NCBI GenBank assembly: GCA_041751995.1
Contig: JBGSHY010000059.1
Location: 20,528-84,527 of the forward strand
Length of the DNA stretch: 64,000 bases
Direction: 5' to 3'
Source of the DNA: JANMEX01 sp041751995
Lineage (GTDB): Bacteria; Pseudomonadota; Alphaproteobacteria; Rhizobiales; Rhizobiaceae
Both the position numbers and the translations under genes were made by a program. Below are positions 1 to 7,620 of this stretch, piece after piece. The notes below the pieces were generated by a model that did no database searches, was not told the DNA's origin, and saw only the letters and a list, made by a program, of their open reading frames with translations. The number at the start of each line of letters is the position of its first letter. The stretch's first letter is position 1.

Positions 1-54
1 CATGATCGGCAGAGCGGCTATCGCCAGCAGTCCTGATCTTATTTTGTTTTTCAT
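1..54 (-). CDS. Secreted protein, N-terminal fragment
   Basis: Only the first 18 codons lie in the window; the gene runs off the left edge. The visible peptide is MKNKIRSGLLAIAALPIM, with a basic N-terminus followed by a hydrophobic stretch, as at the start of a Sec signal peptide. A purine-rich ribosome binding site (AGGGAAC) lies just before the ATG. The function cannot be inferred from this fragment. Confidence 0.5.
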   Translation of the reverse strand, partial: MKNKIRSGLLAIAALPIM

Positions 55-265
55 TGTCCCGTTCCCTGTATGGAAACAACAATGACAGAGATGTTTTGAC
101 ATCACGCAAAGTAATGTCACGGCATTCTAAGTAACGTTTACATGTAATTGAATTGTATTTGGAGTTATATTTAGTTTTATTTGTATAAAAGTCTTCCCGT
201 CACCGAAGCAGAAAATTTACCACAACAGATCTGGGGCGAATGTGAGAACTGAAACACGGATGATT

Positions 266-298
266 CAAAAACAAAAAAGGCGCGGACCATGCCGCGCC
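266..298 (-). terminator. Rho-independent terminator of the PilZ gene
   Basis: On the minus strand a perfect 7-bp stem (GGCGCGG / CCGCGCC, arms 279-285 and 292-298) with a 6-base loop is followed by a T-rich tract (complement of 267-278). It lies 27 bases after the PilZ stop codon. The remaining bases between 55 and 265 hold no gene that I can support; they include the promoter side of the partial gene at the left edge. Confidence 0.85.
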
Positions 299-324
299 AT
301 CTAAATGAGAGGTATTGTCGGAAA

Positions 325-921
325 CTAACTGGCGAATGCGGCGTCGAGTGTTTCAGCCCGTTGGAGCACCGCGAATTCAATTGCGCAGCCATCAACAAAA
401 TGGCGCACGACCTGGCCGCGCATCGTGCCAAGTGTAACTTGTGTGCCAAGCGCAGGCCGCACATCGGTTTCAACAGCAGCGCCGGACAGGGACAGATCGA
501 CAATCCGGCATTCATATTGCCGGCCATCATTGAGCGCCAAAACCGTTATCGGGTTACGAGGCGCAACACGTTCATGGCGACGGTCTTCAGGCAGATCCAG
601 TTCATGACGATTTGCAAGCCAGGTCAACTGAGCAGCAAGTTTGTCTTTCTTGCGTTCCGACGCGAGAATGGTCATGGCAAAGCCGTCGGGCAGGGTGCGG
701 GTAAGTACACCTTCCACCCGGCCGATATGATCGATGTAGGCAATAACCTTTTCACCAAGTCCGCCGGTGTGGTCGGCTATGAACGAGCAGTTGCCGGGCG
801 ACATGTCGACAACTTGGCAAGGATACTCCGTGCGATCCTCAAGCATGTAACGGCCGTAGAGCTTGACATGCACACGCTGAAAATCGCGACGTTCTGATCG
901 GCTTGCAGTTGCTGCGCTCAT
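325..921 (-). CDS. Tandem PilZ-domain protein
   Basis: The protein of about 198 residues holds two PilZ-like beta-barrel domains in tandem. PilZ domains bind cyclic di-GMP and relay it to motility or envelope functions. The second copy (about residues 112-180) has the canonical RRHER (RxxxR) and DLSLSG (DxSxxG) motifs. The first copy (about residues 10-80) has RDFQR but DMSPGN in place of DxSxxG, so ligand binding by that copy is doubtful. The start at 921 (MSAATASRS) is preferred over an upstream ATG at 945, because the domain begins soon after it. The gene is monocistronic, with its own terminator. It has no signal peptide and is likely cytoplasmic. The target is unknown. Confidence 0.85.
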   Translation of the reverse strand: MSAATASRSERRDFQRVHVKLYGRYMLEDRTEYPCQVVDMSPGNCSFIADHTGGLGEKVIAYIDHIGRVEGVLTRTLPDGFAMTILASERKKDKLAAQLTWLANRHELDLPEDRRHERVAPRNPITVLALNDGRQYECRIVDLSLSGAAVETDVRPALGTQVTLGTMRGQVVRHFVDGCAIEFAVLQRAETLDAAFAS

Positions 922-1024
922 GGTTTTGTTCGCCAAATCAATCACAGGCGCTATTGCCCATAATTCGAATTTGACGTTACAAATCTTCCATTAACAAGTC
1001 GTAACCCTTAACGCGCCAAGTGAC

Positions 1025-1687
1025 CTATTTCTGCACATCTTCGGACAATCCGCCCGCAATAACGGTCAAATGTCCAAAACGCCTCGCCGGTTCATTCCTC
1101 GACATGTAAATCGACCTCGGTCCGGACAGGTTTTCGAGGGAAGGGCCTATCGGCGGGACATCGACCCTCGGCCGGTTGTTGAGGAACACCAACTCCTTGT
1201 CCGGATCGATGACCCGCACAGAAGTCACACGGCTTTCAACGATCGGGTCGGCGCCAAGCCAGTAAGGCTTTTCGGAGGGGAAAATGGCCCCGAACAGGCG
1301 TGTGCTTTCCGTCGTGTTGGCGAGTGGCATGAAAATGGCTTCAAAACCAAGAACTCGGCGACCTTTCGAAATGCCATCGAAGGTTATCATGCTCACGGTT
1401 TTTTCCGAGAAGCAGGCATTCGCCAAGCGTTTGATCAGGCTGATGTCCGTCAGGGAAAACAGGCTGAAAAAAGCATAGTTCTTGAGTTCGCGTCCATAAA
1501 TGGCACACACCCGGGTGCCAGCCAGCCGGAAGGTGACATCCTTGCGCATGCCTTGTTCGAGAATGAAGGTATCAGCCAAATGTGCGCGAATATCCACAGG
1601 TTCGATCTGCGTGCGCAACGGGGCGGGCTTTCCGTCGCGTATCCGGTTCCAGTAGAGGAATAGGTCGGTTGTACCGGGGTTGCTCAT
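1025..1687 (-). CDS. PAS-domain protein (PAS_5-like family)
   Basis: This is a cytoplasmic protein of about 220 residues related to a family of stand-alone PAS proteins common in Rhizobiales. The recognisable stretch is LFLYWNRIRDGKPAPLR followed by the TFILE and FRLAGTRVCAIYGREL segments typical of that fold (about residues 8-80). No output domain is attached, so it probably works as an adaptor or sensor module rather than as a complete kinase or cyclase. Two upstream ATGs (1702 and 1699) are possible; 1687 begins directly at the conserved region behind GGGAAT. The ligand and partner are not predictable. It sits beside the PilZ gene, but a 103-base gap separates them. Confidence 0.75.
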   Translation of the reverse strand: MSNPGTTDLFLYWNRIRDGKPAPLRTQIEPVDIRAHLADTFILEQGMRKDVTFRLAGTRVCAIYGRELKNYAFFSLFSLTDISLIKRLANACFSEKTVSMITFDGISKGRRVLGFEAIFMPLANTTESTRLFGAIFPSEKPYWLGADPIVESRVTSVRVIDPDKELVFLNNRPRVDVPPIGPSLENLSGPRSIYMSRNEPARRFGHLTVIAGGLSEDVQK

Positions 1688-1702
1688 TGGAATTCCCATC
1701 AT

Positions 1703-2042
1703 GCCTGTTCTGTCTGTCCTGTGCCAAAACGGGATGATTCTTTTCCGGTTCGGTCACATCAATGATGGCTGAGCAGGTTCCATGCCAGTCACTCTTTAGG
1801 TGCTGGCTGGGTTATCAACGGGCGAGGCGCGTTAAGGTTAACAGGTGGTTTACGTTGCCATGACAGAGGTGTTGTGGCACATAGAATGCACTTCACGAAG
1901 CCGTTGGCTTTGCAGCATTAAACTGATTTTGGGTCGTTCTCGGGGGAGAGCAGGGGCTCGAAAGGCCGCTCAGGGCGAAAGCCTCGGGCGGCCATTTTTT
2001 TAACCAGTTTAGGGCCGTATCTGATCGAAGACTGGAGTCCCC
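1703..2042. other. Non-coding region before the rhomboid gene
   Basis: These 340 bases hold no credible protein gene. The 5' half would contain the minus-strand promoter of the PAS gene. The 3' half carries a strong plus-strand terminator hairpin (entered separately), preceded by two short overlapping hairpins (TCTC/GAGA around 1938-1949 and GAGC/GCTC around 1948-1959). This suggests a structured leader or small RNA. Confidence 0.5.
1964..2001 (+). terminator. Orphan intrinsic terminator or attenuator
   Basis: GGCCGC (1964-1969) pairs with GCGGCC (1988-1993), and the stem continues inward with one mismatch to GGGC-GAAA-GCCT, closing on a GAAA tetraloop. A run of seven T follows (1995-2001). 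No plus-strand gene lies upstream in the window, and the rhomboid ATG is 41 bases downstream. It is therefore either the end of a small RNA or a transcription attenuator in the rhomboid leader. Confidence 0.8.
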
Positions 2043-2735
2043 ATGACGTTTGAACAGACGCCAACAGACCGCCAACCGGCGCTAAACATTCCCGGCAGCA
2101 TATTGGTGGTGCTGGCGCTTTGCATTGGAATTCATTTCGGCAGGGAATATCTTCTGGGCGCGGACAGCGACCTCTATGTCCTGTTCTATGGCTCGTTCAT
2201 TCCGGCCCGCTATGCGGAAAGCCTGAACTGGGAAGCGTTCACCAGTCCGGTGACCTATTCCTTGCTGCATGGCAGCGTCGCGCATTTGCTGAACAATGCC
2301 ATTTGGCTGGTTGCCTTTGGCAGCCCTGTCGCAAAAGCGATGAACAATTTACGTTTTAGCCTGTTCTGGATTGCGTGCGCGGTGATTGCAGCCCTTTTCC
2401 ACTATCTGGCTGACCCCGCAAGCATTGTGCCAATGATCGGCGCGTCAGGTGCCGTTTCAGGCATGATGGGCGCTGCCGCGCGTTCCGGTTTCCGGCTGAA
2501 AGCAGACCACGATTCCGGCAAGCGGGCTCTTGTTTTGCCGCCAATCGCCTTGCTGGCAAAATCACGGTCAGTGCTGACTTTCCTTGGATTTTACCTGCTG
2601 ATCAATATAGGTATCGGCGTATTTGGCGGGACTTCCGGATCGGCAATTGCTGATATTGCCTGGCAGGCCCATATCGGCGGATTGATCGCGGGTTTTATGT
2701 TGCTCCCGATTTTTCTGAAGCAGGCAGGACGTTAA
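2043..2735 (+). CDS. Rhomboid family intramembrane serine protease
   Basis: This 230-residue polytopic membrane protein has the rhomboid catalytic elements. GASG places the nucleophile at Ser135, and the partner His210 lies in WQAHIGG. The HGSVAH motif (residues 76-81) and the following NN (84-85) match the oxyanion-hole histidine/asparagine region of the family. About six hydrophobic helices are visible. Rhomboids cleave single-pass membrane proteins within the bilayer; the substrate here is unknown. The start is supported by GGAG nine bases upstream. A strong terminator hairpin lies just before the gene and may control it. Confidence 0.9.
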   Translation: MTFEQTPTDRQPALNIPGSILVVLALCIGIHFGREYLLGADSDLYVLFYGSFIPARYAESLNWEAFTSPVTYSLLHGSVAHLLNNAIWLVAFGSPVAKAMNNLRFSLFWIACAVIAALFHYLADPASIVPMIGASGAVSGMMGAAARSGFRLKADHDSGKRALVLPPIALLAKSRSVLTFLGFYLLINIGIGVFGGTSGSAIADIAWQAHIGGLIAGFMLLPIFLKQAGR

Positions 2736-2865
2736 ACACATCCGCGTTTTCACTTGAATTATGATATTTTCAGGCGCACCTTTCCGTTGCGTCTTCCGCT
2801 TGGTGCGGTGTGGCAAATCCTGATGCGGCGGCGCGGATTTTTGCATGCCAACAGGGAGGCCAGAA

Positions 2866-3297
2866 ATGTCGGTTAAAGCCATACTTGCAGACAAGGGCAG
2901 TGAAGTTCTCACGGTCACTTCAGATTCTACCGTGGATCACGCGGTTGCGCTGCTGGCAAAGCACAGGATTGGCGCGTTGGTCGTCGCAGATGCTACCGGA
3001 ACCATCCGCGGCATTATTTCCGAACGGGACGTAATCCGCCACATTGCTGAAGACGGCGTTGGAATCCTCAGTCAGAAAATCGCAACCGTGATGACAGCCA
3101 ATGTCAAAGTCTGCTCGGAAAATCACACGGTCAATGAAGTGATGGAAATCATGACCCGTGGCCGCTTCCGCCATTTGCCGGTTGAACGCGGCGGCAAACT
3201 GATTGGCGTCATTTCCATCGGCGATGTGGTCAAGCGCAAAATCGAAGAGACGCAGCGCGAGGCGGACGAAATCCGGACCTATATCGCCACGGCGTGA
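2866..3297 (+). CDS. Tandem CBS-domain protein
   Basis: The 143-residue soluble protein consists almost entirely of a CBS pair: CBS1 at about residues 8-62 and CBS2 at about 75-130. Such pairs bind adenine nucleotides and act as stand-alone energy or redox sensors. The hallmarks are IGALVVAD, GIISERDVIRHI and GVISIGDVVK. The start at 2866 (MSVKAIL) follows AGGGAGG at ideal spacing; an ATG 21 bases upstream is less likely. A short acidic helix (EETQREADEIRTY) closes the protein. The partner is unknown. It converges on the patatin gene with 9 bases between the stops. Confidence 0.88.
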   Translation: MSVKAILADKGSEVLTVTSDSTVDHAVALLAKHRIGALVVADATGTIRGIISERDVIRHIAEDGVGILSQKIATVMTANVKVCSENHTVNEVMEIMTRGRFRHLPVERGGKLIGVISIGDVVKRKIEETQREADEIRTYIATA

Positions 3298-3306
3298 ATT
3301 TAGGTG

Positions 3307-4302
3307 TCAGGCAAAGGCGAGTTGCATCCGCTTGATGTCTTCCAGTTTTGATATGACCGACTCATAACCGATCTGAATCAGTTCGTCGGCGCGGTGGAAT
3401 TCGGTCAAGCCGATGTTTCCAAGGCGCGGGTGGATGGCGAGGTCTGGGGGGTCTCCGGCAAGTTTCGCGCGCGAGATGCGGTCCTGAATGATGTTGAACG
3501 CTTCGACCATGGTGCCGGTGATGCCCAGCCGCTGGCTGCGCTCCAGCGTGACGTCGCCTGCATGGGCGCCATTGGCTTTTTCGCGGTTGGTCGGGCCGGC
3601 ATCATGGCGCACAACAGCGGCGCGGCCGAAATGGTCGTAGTGCATGTTCACCGCGACAACGGCCGATTGCTCATAGGCGCGGCAGACCGAGACAGGCACC
3701 GGATTGACCAGCGCGCCGTCGACCAGCAGGCGGTTGTTGCAGACCACTGGTTCAAACACACCGGGCAGAGCGAACGATGCGCGCATTGCATTGATCAGCG
3801 AACCGCTTGACAGCCAGATTTCGTGTCCGGTCTTGATTTCTGCAGCGACGCAGACAAATGGCTTGCCAAGATCAGCAAAGGTTATGTCTTCAAGGTGCGT
3901 GCGCAGTTTCTGATCCAGCTTCAGGCCGCCGAGCAGTCCGTTGCCGCCGAGATGAAAATCGAGCAGGCCAAAGATGCGTTTTTTGGTCAACGTGCGGGCA
4001 AATTCTTCCAGTGCGTCAAGCTTGCCTGCCAGATAGCAGCCGCCGACCAACGCGCCGATGGAGGTTCCGGCGATCATGCGGATCGGGATTTTGGCTTCGT
4101 CGAGCGCGCGCAACACGCCGATGTGCGCCCAGCCTTTTGCCACGCCGCCGCCCAAAGCCAGTGCAATGCCGCACTTGTCGGGCTTGGCTATTGCAGGCTT
4201 TGGCAAGCCAGGCGTTGAACCGGCGCTGCCAGTCGGTGCGTCACTGTGTAAACCAATGTCTGCCGCGCTGTTTGGCGCTTTTCGGGTTGCCCACTCGAGC
4301 AT
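3307..4302 (-). CDS. Patatin-like phospholipase (RssA-type)
   Basis: The 331-residue protein has the patatin serine-aspartate dyad. The glycine-rich oxyanion loop GGGVAKGWAHIG lies at residues 51-62, the nucleophile elbow GTSIG puts the serine at 81, and the DGA motif gives Asp195. The first 40 residues are low-complexity, with no clear signal peptide, so it is likely cytoplasmic or membrane-associated. The family hydrolyses acyl groups of phospholipids; the actual substrate is not known. The downstream neighbour on the same strand is none: it converges on the CBS gene. hisI is upstream, 61 bases away. Confidence 0.85.
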   Translation of the reverse strand: MLEWATRKAPNSAADIGLHSDAPTGSAGSTPGLPKPAIAKPDKCGIALALGGGVAKGWAHIGVLRALDEAKIPIRMIAGTSIGALVGGCYLAGKLDALEEFARTLTKKRIFGLLDFHLGGNGLLGGLKLDQKLRTHLEDITFADLGKPFVCVAAEIKTGHEIWLSSGSLINAMRASFALPGVFEPVVCNNRLLVDGALVNPVPVSVCRAYEQSAVVAVNMHYDHFGRAAVVRHDAGPTNREKANGAHAGDVTLERSQRLGITGTMVEAFNIIQDRISRAKLAGDPPDLAIHPRLGNIGLTEFHRADELIQIGYESVISKLEDIKRMQLAFA

Positions 4303-4363
4303 GATCCCGTTCTCCTCTTTCCCAGAGGAAGACGATACAGCAGGAACCTATCCAAATGCTGAA

Positions 4364-4768
4364 TCAGTCTTTTTGCAACGTCCAGCCGTCCTTTTCACCG
4401 CCGACAACACGGTAAAAGCACGACCGGTGCCCAGTATGGCACGTCACATCGTCGCCTGCGACTTTCACCTTCAGCCACAGCGCGTCCTGATCGCAATCGG
4501 TGCGCAATTCGATGATGGTTTGCAGATTGCCGGAGGTTTCGCCCTTTTTCCAAAGCTGCTGGCGTGATCGTGACCAGTAATGCGCAATGCCGGTTTCCAG
4601 CGATAGGGCCAGCGATTGCGCATTCATGTGAGCGACCATCAACAACGCGCCGTCCGCCGCATCTGTGACGACAGCCGTGATCAACCCGTTCGGGTCGAAC
4701 TTCGGTGTGAACACCGAGCCGTCTTCAAGCTCATGCTTGTCAGTCGACGGGGTGGGGAATCCGGACAT
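4364..4768 (-). CDS. hisI: Phosphoribosyl-AMP cyclohydrolase
   Basis: HisI opens the purine ring of phosphoribosyl-AMP in the third step of histidine synthesis. At 134 residues it is the usual length for the single-function enzyme, without a fused HisE. Family hallmarks are VAHMNAQSLALSLETG, HYWSRSRQQLWKKGE and the zinc site formed by the C-terminal cysteines in VTCHTGHRSCFYR together with DCDQDALW. It stands away from other his genes. A terminator lies between it and folE, which points to separate transcription. Confidence 0.95.
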   Translation of the reverse strand: MSGFPTPSTDKHELEDGSVFTPKFDPNGLITAVVTDAADGALLMVAHMNAQSLALSLETGIAHYWSRSRQQLWKKGETSGNLQTIIELRTDCDQDALWLKVKVAGDDVTCHTGHRSCFYRVVGGEKDGWTLQKD

Positions 4769-4780
4769 GGCGAGACCTCA

Positions 4781-4815
4781 ACAAAAATGCCGCGAACCTT
4801 GCGGGACGCGGCATT
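4781..4815 (-). terminator. Rho-independent terminator of folE
   Basis: A 9-bp perfect stem (AATGCCGCG 4786-4794 with CGCGGCATT 4807-4815) and a 12-base loop are followed on the minus strand by TTTTTG (complement of 4782-4787). It lies between the folE stop and the hisI start. Confidence 0.8.
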
Positions 4816-4851
4816 GCATTACTGGAAATCTTCCGCAGAAGCGATGCGAAA

Positions 4852-5490
4852 TTATCCGCGCAACATGGTCATGAAACGGACCTGCTCGTTCGGATTGTCC
4901 TTGAACTCACCGGTGAACGAACTGGTTATCGTTTTGGACCCCTGCATTCTGATGCCGCGCATGGCCATGCACATATGCTCGGCTTCGATCATGATCGCAA
5001 CGCCGCGCGGGCGCAGAACATCATCGATGCAAGCCGAAATCTGTGCCGTCATGGTTTCCTGCGTCTGCAAGCGGCGGGCGAAAATGTCGACGACGCGGGC
5101 GATTTTTGACAGGCCAACCACTTTGCCATCCGGCAAATAGGCGACATGCGCCTTGCCGATGATTGGGACCATGTGATGCTCACAGTGCGAATGAAACGAG
5201 ATATCCTTGATTAGGACCATGTCGTCATAGCCAGCGACTTCTTCAAAGGTGCGGCCAAGCTCCGCCGCCGGATCTTCGAAATAGCCACCAAACAACTCGC
5301 CATAGGCCTTGGCGACGCGGGCAGGCGTGTCGATCAGGCCTTCACGATCCGGATTGTCACCGGACCAGCGCAACAGGGTGCGCACTGCCGCTTCCGCTTC
5401 TTCGCGCGAGGGGCGGACCAATTCTTTGGTGTTTTGATGTGGATCGACCAATCCATTGGTCAAACCGGCGGTTTTTACATAGGCATCCAT
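4852..5490 (-). CDS. folE: GTP cyclohydrolase I, type IA
   Basis: FolE converts GTP to dihydroneopterin triphosphate, the first step of folate synthesis, as a zinc-dependent homodecamer in the cytoplasm. With the start at 5490 it has 212 residues. The zinc ligands are visible: Cys103 and His106 in HSHCEHHM, and Cys174 in EHMCMAMRG. The core VGLSKIARVVDIFARRLQTQE is intact. The start at 5490 (MDAYVKTAG) has GGGAG upstream; the longer frame to 5568 adds residues unlike the family. The gene ends at its own terminator and is divergent from the NifU-like gene. Confidence 0.95.
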   Translation of the reverse strand: MDAYVKTAGLTNGLVDPHQNTKELVRPSREEAEAAVRTLLRWSGDNPDREGLIDTPARVAKAYGELFGGYFEDPAAELGRTFEEVAGYDDMVLIKDISFHSHCEHHMVPIIGKAHVAYLPDGKVVGLSKIARVVDIFARRLQTQETMTAQISACIDDVLRPRGVAIMIEAEHMCMAMRGIRMQGSKTITSSFTGEFKDNPNEQVRFMTMLRG

Positions 5491-5720
5491 TTGGCGTCTC
5501 CCGTAGTCCCACTCTACGGAGGGACGAGTTGAACGGACCACGCCAGACGAAAAAATATCCGGCGGCATTCGACGGGATCACCCGCCAGACCTTATTCAAC
5601 ATCGACCATATGGCAGATTGATGAAATTTCGATCCTGAACGTATATATAGGCGAAGTGAGACGATTTGAAGGGGTGACGCCGTCACGTTCTGTTTCCGGA
5701 GCGTCACCAGAGAGCAAACA

Positions 5721-6161
5721 ATGATTGACGACGTCTACAATGCCAAAATCCTCGACTTTGCCGGCAATATCCCGCGCATCGGTCGCCTTGCGCATCCTGA
5801 TGCGACGGCGACCGCGCATTCGAAACTATGCGGCTCGACGGTTATTGTCGATCTCAACGTCAAAGACGGCGTGGTGACGGATTTCGCCCATGACGTGAAA
5901 GCCTGCGCTTTGGGGCAGGCGAGCGCCTCCATCATGGCGCGCCATATCATTGGTGCGACCAAGGTTGAATTGCGGGCGGTACGCGAAACCATGCGCAAAA
6001 TGCTCAAGGAAAACGGTCCCGCTCCGGACGGGCGGTTTGCGGAATTGAAATTTCTGGAGCCCGTACGTGACTACAAGGCGCGCCATGCGTCCACGCTGCT
6101 GACGTTTGATGCAGTCGTCGATTGCCTTGACCAGATCGAGCGGAAATCGGCTGCGGCTTGA
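5721..6161 (+). CDS. NifU/IscU-like iron-sulfur scaffold protein
   Basis: The 146-residue protein has the NifU N-terminal fold used to assemble iron-sulfur clusters. Two of the three expected cluster cysteines are present: Cys37 in KLCGST and Cys62 in KACALGQ. At the third site the family motif (R-x-K-C-A) reads ARHAST, with His122 where cysteine is expected. This form occurs in alphaproteobacteria, and its scaffold role is less certain than that of classic SufU or IscU. It is followed after 4 bases by yidD, so the two are probably co-transcribed. It is divergent from folE. Confidence 0.85.
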   Translation: MIDDVYNAKILDFAGNIPRIGRLAHPDATATAHSKLCGSTVIVDLNVKDGVVTDFAHDVKACALGQASASIMARHIIGATKVELRAVRETMRKMLKENGPAPDGRFAELKFLEPVRDYKARHASTLLTFDAVVDCLDQIERKSAAA

Positions 6162-6165
6162 CCTG

Positions 6166-6519
6166 ATGTGCGCTGAACACTCTGAAGCCTCATCAAAACG
6201 CTCACGAAATTATCCGGGGCCGTGGCGCAAGACCCCCGGCCGTTTGTTCGGTACGGGGTTTGTGCGGCTCTATCAGCTGACGTTGTCGGGCTTCATCGGT
6301 AACAATTGTCGGCATCTGCCGACCTGCTCGGAATATGCCTACGAGGCGATTGCCCGGCATGGGCTTTGGTCCGGCGGATGGATGGGGCTATTCCGCGTCA
6401 TGCGCTGCGGGCCCGGCGGCACCTGCGGCATCGACAATGTACCGGAAACGCTGGAGCCAAGGCTGAAATGGTATACGCCTTGGCGATTCTGGCATTTGCA
6501 CAGCGCGCACGGACACTGA
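6166..6519 (+). CDS. yidD: Membrane protein insertion efficiency factor YidD
   Basis: YidD is a small membrane-associated helper of the YidC insertase. The 117-residue product has the conserved core YQLTLSGFIGNNCRHLPTCS and GLWRGG-like GLWSGGWMG, plus CGPGG. The start at 6166 is 4 bases after the upstream stop; longer in-frame starts would lie inside the upstream gene. YidD usually lies between rnpA and yidC in other bacteria; in Rhizobiales it is commonly placed beside the NifU-like gene, as here. Confidence 0.93.
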   Translation: MCAEHSEASSKRSRNYPGPWRKTPGRLFGTGFVRLYQLTLSGFIGNNCRHLPTCSEYAYEAIARHGLWSGGWMGLFRVMRCGPGGTCGIDNVPETLEPRLKWYTPWRFWHLHSAHGH

Positions 6520-6523
6520 CGCC

Positions 6524-6943
6524 ATGACGATGCCTATGGAATATGCGCTGGCGTCCAAAGAGTTCGAAGCCTTCATGACGGACTTCATGGCGCAGGCGAA
6601 CTTGCCCACACACCATCGCGCCTACCATTCGATTCGTGCGGTGCTGCACGTCTTCCGCAGCCATCTGACGACAAGGGACGCGCTGAAATTCGCTACCGTG
6701 CTGCCGCCGGTTTTGCGGGCGATCTTTGTCGAGGACTGGGAGCCGAATGACAGCCCGCCGCCGTTTCCGGACCGGGACACACTGTTGCTTGAAGTGAAAG
6801 CGGTCCGAAGGGACCACAATCTGGCGCCCGACACAGTAATTTCGGATGCGGCAAAAGCGCTGCGGCGGCATGTTGATGCGGTGGTGCTAAACACAGCACT
6901 TAACAAATTGCCGAAGGCGGCACAGGATTTCTGGCATGAGTAA
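6524..6943 (+). CDS. DUF2267-family protein
   Basis: The 139-residue acidic, helical protein matches the DUF2267 pattern, with Y-HSIRAVLHVFRSHLT early and a central AQLP-like region, here VLPPVLRAIFVEDWEP. The family is widespread in proteobacteria and cyanobacteria, but its biochemical function is unknown. It follows yidD by 4 bases, so it is likely the third gene of the NifU-like operon. It overlaps the next open frame by 8 bases. The start at 6524 (MTMPMEYALAS) could equally be the second or third methionine. Confidence 0.75.
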   Translation: MTMPMEYALASKEFEAFMTDFMAQANLPTHHRAYHSIRAVLHVFRSHLTTRDALKFATVLPPVLRAIFVEDWEPNDSPPPFPDRDTLLLEVKAVRRDHNLAPDTVISDAAKALRRHVDAVVLNTALNKLPKAAQDFWHE

Positions 6944-7442
6944 AAAGCAACTTTTAATTCAAGATTTTCGCGACTGGCGAATCTGGATTTCTTCGATTGC
7001 GTGTGCGGCTTTCATTCCTATGTTGCTGATTTTCATATTAATTTTCGACCAATTTGGTTTCCCTGATTTCGAAAGCGAACTTTATGCTGCGATTGAAATA
7101 GCAACTTGGTTATGGGTTCTATTTCTTATTTCAATCTGGATCACATTGTGGTTGAGCAAATATTTTTCGAACCTGAAACAAGCGGTTCCGGCTTTGGGGT
7201 TTGCCAAGGGCATTATCATTTTGCTGCTTACAATTGGTCAGGATTACTCACGTAATGAGTTCACTAGGCTGTATACGTTGGAGCTCAGCGGCGAGATCTG
7301 GATTTGGACGGAAGTATTCCAATTCCTGCTTAGCGAAGTGCAGGTTGCGGGCCTCGCTGCTATTTTGTTTATGGCAACAGATATTATATTTTTTTCGGTT
7401 TCAAGCCGCGCATTCAAATTGCACCATCGAACCTTTAATTGA
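6936..7442 (+). CDS. AT-rich hypothetical membrane protein
   Basis: I do not recognise this 168-residue protein. It has about four hydrophobic segments (roughly residues 17-38, 50-74, 85-102 and 130-155), with short charged loops. Its base composition stands out: by hand count only 20 of the 60 bases from 7081 to 7140 are G or C, far below the flanking genes. It starts inside the end of the DUF2267 gene (8-base overlap), so it may be translationally coupled. The combination of low G+C content and an operon-end position suggests acquisition by transfer. No function is proposed. Confidence 0.6.
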   Translation: MSKKQLLIQDFRDWRIWISSIACAAFIPMLLIFILIFDQFGFPDFESELYAAIEIATWLWVLFLISIWITLWLSKYFSNLKQAVPALGFAKGIIILLLTIGQDYSRNEFTRLYTLELSGEIWIWTEVFQFLLSEVQVAGLAAILFMATDIIFFSVSSRAFKLHHRTFN

Positions 7443-7620
7443 AATTTCAGGCTTGTTCAGTTCCGCCGACCGAAAACCACTTGGGCTTCCAAACCATTGA
7501 ATCATATTGCTGTAAATCTTTACCACCGCCTACGAAAGCGCTAAGAGGCGCGCGCTTGGTTTCCAAGCTGATTTGACACCACCCGCGCTCGTTTGCGGGA
7601 CTGGATAAGGAAGAACTGAC

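Noticed and set aside
289..897. 202-codon plus-strand frame over the PilZ gene
   Set aside because: The minus-strand frame has clear PilZ motifs and a terminator; this one has neither domain nor ribosome site.
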